Positions 58,897 to 64,000 of a stretch of 64,000 bases of DNA are shown piece by piece. A model generated the notes under the pieces. That model was not told where the DNA came from. It saw only the letters and a program-made list of their open reading frames with translations, and made no database searches. Source of the DNA: Flavobacteriales bacterium UBA1494. Its GTDB lineage: Bacteria; Bacteroidota; Bacteroidia; Flavobacteriales_E; Vicingaceae. Location: NCBI GenBank assembly GCA_905182175.1, contig CAJJAT010000012.1:41812-105811 (forward strand), read 5' to 3'. A program made the position numbers and the translations under genes. Positions within the stretch are counted from its first letter, which is position 1; each line of letters begins with the position of its first letter.

Positions 58897-60177
58897 ATGA
58901 AAAGAATTATATTTGTTAGCATTACTATACTCCTAACCAACCTAGTAGTCGCACAAAACATTAGTGAACAGCTTTTCAATTTACCAAACGTTATTTTTAA
59001 TAAAGTGTTAACCCCTGTTGGTTACGAAGGAGCTTATGAGCTGAAAATAAAGCAACCATTGGATCACAATGATAAATCTAAAGGTTATTTCTACCAAAGA
59101 GTATTTTTAAGTCATGCCGGTTTTGATGAACCTAACGTAATGGTTACAAACGGTTATGCAAATTCCAAAAACAGAATTTCTGAACCTGCTGCATTACTTG
59201 GGGCCAATCAAATAAATATTGAGCACCGTTTTTTTGGAGAAAGCATGCCTGATTCATTGGATTACACTTATTTAAACTTAAAACAAGTTGCAGGAGACTT
59301 GCATCATATCAACGAAATATTTAGAACAATATACAGTGGAAAATGGGTTTCTACCGGGATTAGTAAAGGGGGGCAAACTACTATATTTTACCGCTATTTT
59401 TACCCTAAAGATGTAGATGTATCCATCCCTTATGTTGCTCCGTCAACCAATGGACTTGAGGACAAAAGGATTTATACCTTTTTAGATACGGTTGGCTCAG
59501 ATGAGTGCAGGGCGGCGATAAAAAAAGTGCAAACTAGGTTATTCGAAAACAGAGAAGAAGTTCTACCATTGTTAAAGTGGTACACCTATGGTGCAAAGCT
59601 AAATTTTAATTATTTACAATTTGAAGAGGCGTTCGAATATGCAGTTCTAGAATTTCCCTTTTCCTTTTGGCAATGGGGCTCAGATTGCGCTGACCTTCCA
59701 ACCAATGAAACTACCATTGAAGAAGTACTGTATCATTTTGTTACCGTTTCAGGTTTAGACTTTTTCGCAGATAAAAGTATGGAAAGCTATGCCTCTCATT
59801 ATTATCAAGCCGGAGCAGAGATAGGCTACTACGGATATGATATTTCTGAGTTTAGCGAATTCATAAAAGCTTTACCAAATGACAAAAACCCTTCCGCTAT
59901 TTTTATGCCAAATAAAATGAAGGTAGACTTTGATAATTCTGTTCCAAAGAAAATGCAAAAATGGATTAAAACCAAGGGCAACAAGTTCATTTATATAAAT
60001 GGTAATAAAGATACTTGGTCTGTTACATCTGAACGTCCTCAAAAAGGAGTGGATGCGTTGTGGTTCTTTTTAAAAGACAAAGACCACGGAGCTGCTAGAA
60101 TAGAAAACATGACACTTAAAGAAAGAGAGCAAATGATTGCCGCTTTGGAGCGTTGGTTGGAATTGGAAATTGAGTAA
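58897..60177 (+). CDS. Secreted serine peptidase, S37 (PS-10)/S28-like alpha/beta hydrolase
   Basis: 426 aa with signal peptide (residues 1-19, ending VVAQ). The N-terminal YELKIKQPLDHNDKSKGYFY, followed by QRVFLSHAG, matches the S37/S28 tripeptidyl/prolyl-type peptidases. IEHRFFGESMPDSLDYTYLN (HRxFGES) and the nucleophile elbow GISKGGQTT (GxSxGG, about residues 149-157) follow. Asp in YINGNKDTWS and His in DKDHGAARI complete the triad. It should remove short peptides from N-termini outside the cytoplasm. ATG 58897. Confidence 0.87.
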   Translation: MKRIIFVSITILLTNLVVAQNISEQLFNLPNVIFNKVLTPVGYEGAYELKIKQPLDHNDKSKGYFYQRVFLSHAGFDEPNVMVTNGYANSKNRISEPAALLGANQINIEHRFFGESMPDSLDYTYLNLKQVAGDLHHINEIFRTIYSGKWVSTGISKGGQTTIFYRYFYPKDVDVSIPYVAPSTNGLEDKRIYTFLDTVGSDECRAAIKKVQTRLFENREEVLPLLKWYTYGAKLNFNYLQFEEAFEYAVLEFPFSFWQWGSDCADLPTNETTIEEVLYHFVTVSGLDFFADKSMESYASHYYQAGAEIGYYGYDISEFSEFIKALPNDKNPSAIFMPNKMKVDFDNSVPKKMQKWIKTKGNKFIYINGNKDTWSVTSERPQKGVDALWFFLKDKDHGAARIENMTLKEREQMIAALERWLELEIE

Positions 60178-60570
60178 TTTTTCTGAAGAGAGAGTGAAGC
60201 ACAGAGAGCAGAGAACTTAAAGTAAAAAAAACAGGTCTACCTCATTCTATTTTAGCAGTCAAGTTACTTTATCATAAAGTAAATAAAGTAATCCTAGTGC
60301 AGTACAATTAATTCAGATTTAGTACCCCCCTTTACATGGAGACGTATACATTGCCAAGGAACTAAAATTTTATTAATTCCAGATAAACATTTCGTAATCA
60401 CATTCAGAATAAGTAGATTATAAGAAATTCAATACAATTAAATGAAAAGGTTTTAATTCTTGATACGGATGCCATATATTTTATGGAAATTAATTCTCCG
60501 GCCAGTAAACGAGTACTTAAATAAGTGATTAAGAAGTAAAAAAATCAAACTCATTTCCATTGGCTATTCT
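60178..60570. other. Intergenic, nothing recognised
   Basis: About 390 bp before uvrB. No gene, repeat or terminator was recognised; it is A+T-rich and open frames are short. The uvrB -7 element lies at its end. Confidence 0.5.
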
Positions 60571-60578
60571 TAATTTTG
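60571..60578 (+). promoter_or_regulatory. -7 element of uvrB
   Basis: TAATTTTG fits TAnnTTTG and ends 4 bp before the ATG at 60583. No palindromic SOS-type operator is obvious nearby. Confidence 0.5.
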
Positions 60579-60582
60579 GTGC

Positions 60583-62604
60583 ATGGAATTCAAACTCGTT
60601 TCTGATTACAAACCTACCGGAGATCAACCACAGGCAATTAAGCAACTGGTTGAAGGTGTGGAAGAAGGCGTTGCAGCACAAACATTACTTGGTGTCACAG
60701 GATCAGGTAAAACGTTTACTGTAGCAAATGTAATTCAACAAACTGGGAGACCAACATTGGTCTTAAGCCACAATAAAACTTTAGCTGCTCAACTTTACGG
60801 TGAATTCAAGCAGTTTTTTCCTGACAACGCTGTTGAGTATTTTGTTTCCTATTACGACTACTATCAACCGGAAGCTTACATTCCAGGTTCTGATACGTAC
60901 ATTGAAAAAGATCTCTCAATAAATGATGAAATTGAAAAGCTTCGATTAAGCTCAACCTCCTCCCTCCTTTCGGGCCGTAGAGATGTAATTGTTGTTTCGT
61001 CGGTTTCCTGTATTTATGGTATTTCAAACCCTGCAGATTTTAAGCAGAACGTGACCAAAATCAAAAAAGGACAGTTCATTAGCAGAAATAAGCTTCTCCA
61101 TCAATTTGTAAGCGCTCTGTACTCTAGAAGTTCAGGAGATTTTACAAGAGGAAAATTCAGGGTTATAGGCGATACCGTAGACTTATTTCCTGCATACGCA
61201 GACATCGCTTACCGCATTAGCTTTTTTGGAGATGAGATTGAGGACATTCGATCTTTTGATCCCAATAATGGAAACACCCTTGAAAAGTTCGAAGACCTAA
61301 ACATTTACCCTGCCAACATATTTGTTACCACCAAAGACCGAATGAATGATGCCGTTTGGCAAATTCAGCAAGACATGGTAAAACAAGTGGAATACTTCAA
61401 AGAAATTGGAAAGCCACTCGAAGCAAAAAGACTTGAAGATAGAACCTTATATGATTTAGAAATGATGAAAGAGCTGGGATATTGCTCTGGAATCGAGAAT
61501 TACTCACGGTATTTTGACGCTAGAGAACCGGGGTCAAGGCCATTTTGTTTGATTGATTATTTCCCAGACGATTACCTTTTGGTGGTGGATGAAAGCCATG
61601 TTACTGTTTCTCAAGTTAACGCGATGTATGGCGGAGATCGTTCGCGTAAAATTAATTTGGTAGAATACGGATTCCGTTTACCAGCTGCAATGGACAATAG
61701 ACCTTTAAAGTTTGAAGAATGGGAATCTCTTCGGAACCAAGCGATTTACGTAAGTGCTACGCCTGCGGATTATGAAATGAGAGAGTCTGAAGGTGTAATT
61801 GTTGAGCAAGTTATTCGACCTACTGGTTTGTTGGACCCCATTATTGAAGTTCGACCAACACAAAATCAGGTAGATGACTTAATGGAAGAAGTTGCCATTC
61901 GAATAGAAAAAGACGAGCGTACTTTAGTAACCACATTGACCAAAAGAATGGCCGAAGAGCTTACAAAGTACTTCGTAAAAAACGGCATTAAAACGAGATA
62001 CATTCACTCTGATGTGGATACGCTGGAAAGAGTAGAAATTTTGCGCGACTTGCGTTTTGGAGTCTTTGATGTTTTAGTTGGTGTTAACTTACTGAGGGAG
62101 GGTCTAGATTTACCTGAAGTTTCCTTAGTTGCCATTATGGATGCAGACAAAGAAGGTTTTCTACGTTCAGGCAGATCGTTGACTCAAACGGTGGGAAGAG
62201 CTGCTAGAAATGTAAACGGAATTGCCATTTTTTATGGCGATAAAATTACAGGTTCCATGCAAAGAACGATGGACGAAACCGATAGACGCAGAGAAATACA
62301 AATTGCCTACAACACAAAACATGGAATAGTGCCGCAAGCACTGAATAAGAGCAAAGAAAATGTTCTGCGACAAACTGAGGTAGCAGACGGCAGCAAAGCG
62401 CCAAGAGTATATAAAATGGACGAGAGTATTCCATTAGCGGCTGATGAGGAAACCAAATACTTGGGTAAAGTTGATTTGGAGAAATCGTTAAAGCGAACGA
62501 AAAAAGAGATGGAAAAGGCTGCCAAAGAAATGGACTTTATAATGGCGGCTAAGCTAAGAGATGAAATGTTTGAGTTAGAAGCAATGGTGAAGAAGGCCAA
62601 ATAA
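60583..62604 (+). CDS. uvrB: Excinuclease ABC subunit B
   Basis: DNA damage-recognition helicase of nucleotide excision repair, 673 aa. N-terminal SDYKPTGDQPQAIKQL, Walker A GVTGSGKTFT (about residues 38-47), the beta-hairpin region YYDYYQPEAYIPGSDTYIEK (Tyr-rich damage hairpin), DESHVTVSQV (helicase motif II), GVNLLREGLDLPEV, and QTVGRAARN. The C-terminal UVR domain (about 630-665, KKEMEKAAKEMDFIMAAKLR) that contacts UvrA/UvrC is present. No sign of damage. It is transcribed alone. Confidence 0.98.
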   Translation: MEFKLVSDYKPTGDQPQAIKQLVEGVEEGVAAQTLLGVTGSGKTFTVANVIQQTGRPTLVLSHNKTLAAQLYGEFKQFFPDNAVEYFVSYYDYYQPEAYIPGSDTYIEKDLSINDEIEKLRLSSTSSLLSGRRDVIVVSSVSCIYGISNPADFKQNVTKIKKGQFISRNKLLHQFVSALYSRSSGDFTRGKFRVIGDTVDLFPAYADIAYRISFFGDEIEDIRSFDPNNGNTLEKFEDLNIYPANIFVTTKDRMNDAVWQIQQDMVKQVEYFKEIGKPLEAKRLEDRTLYDLEMMKELGYCSGIENYSRYFDAREPGSRPFCLIDYFPDDYLLVVDESHVTVSQVNAMYGGDRSRKINLVEYGFRLPAAMDNRPLKFEEWESLRNQAIYVSATPADYEMRESEGVIVEQVIRPTGLLDPIIEVRPTQNQVDDLMEEVAIRIEKDERTLVTTLTKRMAEELTKYFVKNGIKTRYIHSDVDTLERVEILRDLRFGVFDVLVGVNLLREGLDLPEVSLVAIMDADKEGFLRSGRSLTQTVGRAARNVNGIAIFYGDKITGSMQRTMDETDRRREIQIAYNTKHGIVPQALNKSKENVLRQTEVADGSKAPRVYKMDESIPLAADEETKYLGKVDLEKSLKRTKKEMEKAAKEMDFIMAAKLRDEMFELEAMVKKAK

Positions 62605-62724
62605 AATATGCGTGTCATACAAATCTGTTAATCATTGGACTGATTTTCATTTCCCTATTTTGTGTTAAAATAAATTTATTTATTATGTTTGCTTATTGTA
62701 ATCGAAACCATAAGTACTCGCTAC

Positions 62725-63069
62725 ATGCTAAAATCAACTATTTGTTCACTACTTTTCTTTTTTATTCTTACCTCGTTTCCAGCTCAAATTATTAAAGATG
62801 ATTTTGAAGGCAATGTAACAATTACGAGTTGGTTTGGAGATGACTGTGGTATTGCAACAAACTTAAACAACCTGCAACCAGATACAAGCAACTCTTCTAA
62901 CAAAGTATTAATTTATTGCGACATCGGAGGAAAGTTGATGAGAACATCAAACTCAGTTGTTCCAAATAATGAGATTAAAATAAATCAACCTGGCGATTTA
63001 ATAAATAGATTATACTTCATTTCGTTTGAGTTAAACGTGCAACTTCAATTCGCTAGGCTTGTTAAGTAA
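62725..63069 (+). CDS. Secreted hypothetical protein, probably truncated
   Basis: 114 aa from ATG 62725 (the longer frame from TTG 62689 is rejected; the signal peptide [20 protein letters not shown] begins here). [20 protein letters not shown] and [16 protein letters not shown] followed by YCDIGG resemble the first strands of a galactose-binding-like domain found at the start of T9SS-secreted proteins (DDFEGNGTITxWxGDxC..., VLxYxDxGGxYANI). After GGK the sequence no longer fits that domain, and another frame ([13 protein letters not shown]) resumes it briefly. So the gene has probably lost its 3' part by frameshift and deletion. The collagen-like gene follows 41 bp later. Confidence 0.5.
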   Translation: MLKSTICSLLFFFILTSFPAQIIKDDFEGNVTITSWFGDDCGIATNLNNLQPDTSNSSNKVLIYCDIGGKLMRTSNSVVPNNEIKINQPGDLINRLYFISFELNVQLQFARLVK

Positions 63070-63110
63070 TAGCTAGTAAAATATTTAAAAATTACAAACT
63101 AAATTATCAC

Positions 63111-64000
63111 ATGAAAAAACTATATACCGCATTGGCAGCAGCATTGATAACTGTTAGTTCCATCGCACAAGCACCATTTAAGATGAGCTATCAGGGAGTT
63201 GTTAGAAATGCAGACAATGCCTTATTAATTAGCCAAGAAATAAGTATGCGGTTAAGTATTTTACAAGGTTCGGTTTTTGGTAATTCTGTTTATATTGAAA
63301 CACATACACCAACTACTAACATTAATGGTTTGGTGAGTCTTGAGATTGGTAATGGAGTTGTTATTCGTGGTGCGTTTAACAATATAGATTGGAGTAATGG
63401 TCCATTTTTCATAAAAACAGAGGCGGATCCTACGGGTGGCTCATTTTATACAGTAACGGAAACTAGTCAATTGATGAGTGTGCCCTTTGCTTTACATTCT
63501 AATACCGCAGATAGCGTTATTGGCGGTTTAATAGGACCGAGAGGTCCAAAAGGAGATTCGGGAGTGATAGGTCTTCAGGGCCCTATTGGTTTACCAGGCC
63601 CTCCAGGAATACAAGGAATAACTGGCCTAAAAGGTGATACTGGAATTCAAGGTATTCAAGGTATTCAAGGAACAACTGGACCTGCAGGACCTGCAGGAGT
63701 GTCTGGAGCTGCAGGACCCGCCGGTACTGCAGGCCCTGCAGGAGCCGCGGGACCTGCCGGAGCTGCAGGACCCGCAGGAGTAGCTGGCCCTAATGGAGCA
63801 ACAGGACCTATTGGAACAACGGGCGCTACCGGAGTAGCTGGCCCTATTGGAGCAACAGGAACTACCGGAACAACGGGCGCTACTGGAATAGCTGGACCTA
63901 TTGGAACAACAGGACCTACAGGAACAACGGGCGCTACCGGAATAGCTGGCCCTATTGGAGCAACAGGACCTACAGGAACAACGGGCGCTACCGGAATAGC
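63111..64000 (+). CDS. Secreted collagen-like (Gly-X-Y) repeat protein, partial
   Basis: Runs off the window after 296 codons, with no stop. Signal peptide [20 protein letters not shown], then an N-terminal domain common in Bacteroidota surface proteins ([53 protein letters not shown]; about residues 22-140). This is followed from about residue 140 by uninterrupted Gly-X-Y triplets. The first are charged and Pro-rich ([17 protein letters not shown]), later ones are GxxGPA-rich, then a regular 18-residue tandem unit begins at 63777. Such proteins form triple helices and probably sit on the cell surface. The C-terminal domain lies outside the window. Confidence 0.85.
   Translation, partial: MKKLYTALAAALITVSSIAQAPFKMSYQGVVRNADNALLISQEISMRLSILQGSVFGNSVYIETHTPTTNINGLVSLEIGNGVVIRGAFNNIDWSNGPFFIKTEADPTGGSFYTVTETSQLMSVPFALHSNTADSVIGGLIGPRGPKGDSGVIGLQGPIGLPGPPGIQGITGLKGDTGIQGIQGIQGTTGPAGPAGVSGAAGPAGTAGPAGAAGPAGAAGPAGVAGPNGATGPIGTTGATGVAGPIGATGTTGTTGATGIAGPIGTTGPTGTTGATGIAGPIGATGPTGTTGATGI
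63777..64000 (+). repeat. 54-bp tandem repeat inside the collagen-like gene
   Basis: Units start at 63777, 63831, 63885, 63939 and 63993 (the last is cut by the window end). Each encodes the 18-residue pattern G[IV]AGP[IN]G[AT]TG[PT]xGTTGAT. Neighbouring copies are nearly identical at the DNA level, so the array is a recent expansion and may vary in length between strains. Confidence 0.85.

Noticed and set aside
63777..64000. Regular 54-bp repeats as a CRISPR or satellite
   Set aside because: They are in-frame codons of a Gly-X-Y protein; no spacer/repeat alternation.

Overview
The window is A+T-rich chromosomal DNA from a member of the Bacteroidota, most likely a marine or aquatic Flavobacteriales-type organism. 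Evidence for this: type IX secretion (T9SS) C-terminal sorting domains; an S46 dipeptidyl peptidase; the HYC_CC_PP / HMA / TonB-receptor metal cluster; SiaB/SiaC; a DUF2752 protein; starts mostly without Shine-Dalgarno sequences; and repeated matches to the Bacteroidota -7 promoter element TAnnTTTG a few bases upstream of starts (dnaB, uvrB, ispE, accA, a DEAD-box helicase, sulP). No rRNA, tRNA, CRISPR array, phage or intact insertion sequence was seen. I had only the sequence; family names come from motif recognition, not from searches.

Layout. 1-5.1 kb: an ankyrin-like gene end, two small unknown ORFs, an aldehyde dehydrogenase with the decayed head of a GABA aminotransferase gene upstream, lpdA and a UbiA-type prenyltransferase. 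5.4-7.4 kb: HMG-CoA lyase and pyrD, with an 11-bp tandem repeat ending in the pyrD promoter. 7.4-9.6 kb: a gene graveyard, then an XRE regulator with an array of palindromic operators. 9.6-15.3 kb: a metal (probably Mn/Fe/Zn) locus: outer-membrane protein, DtxR/MntR-type regulator, solute-binding lipoprotein, ATPase, a permease fused to a second DtxR-like module, and a second permease. 15.4-19.5 kb: sugar MFS transporter, remnant of a T9SS cargo gene, secreted M1 aminopeptidase. 19.7-28.3 kb: clpB, a thioredoxin-like protein, and a TetR / ABC / HlyD / TolC tripartite exporter whose ATPase lacks several canonical catalytic motifs.

28.3-36 kb: DUF2752 protein, a TM2 lipoprotein split by a stop codon, SulP transporter, cold-shock protein, and a cluster of two paralogous outer-membrane barrel genes (the second broken by a stop) with a secreted PEGA/trypsin-like protein. 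35-41.8 kb: ispE, accA, a beta-rich lipoprotein, dnaB and its usual Bacteroidota companion. 41.8-45 kb: a probable copper operon (HYC_CC_PP, HMA protein, TonB receptor). 45-57.8 kb: DEAD-box helicase, CDP-alcohol phosphatidyltransferase, an ECF sigma/putative anti-sigma operon, SGNH hydrolase, J-KTSC protein, half-size DUF1456 protein, ZIP transporter, methyltransferase, siaB-siaC, AMP nucleosidase, DPP11-like peptidase and a TMEM175-like channel. 57.8-64 kb: an unknown conserved protein, S37-like peptidase, uvrB, a degenerate secreted protein and the start of a collagen-like repeat protein running off the window.

The themes are housekeeping genes, metal homeostasis, secreted peptidases (M1, S46, S37, trypsin-like), and a notable number of recently broken genes. 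At least five loci carry premature in-frame stops or frameshifts, which points to ongoing gene loss. No clearly new defence or mobile system was found. The best candidates for undescribed biology are the barrel/PEGA-protease cluster, the permease-DtxR fusion, the degenerate-ATPase exporter and the XRE operator array.
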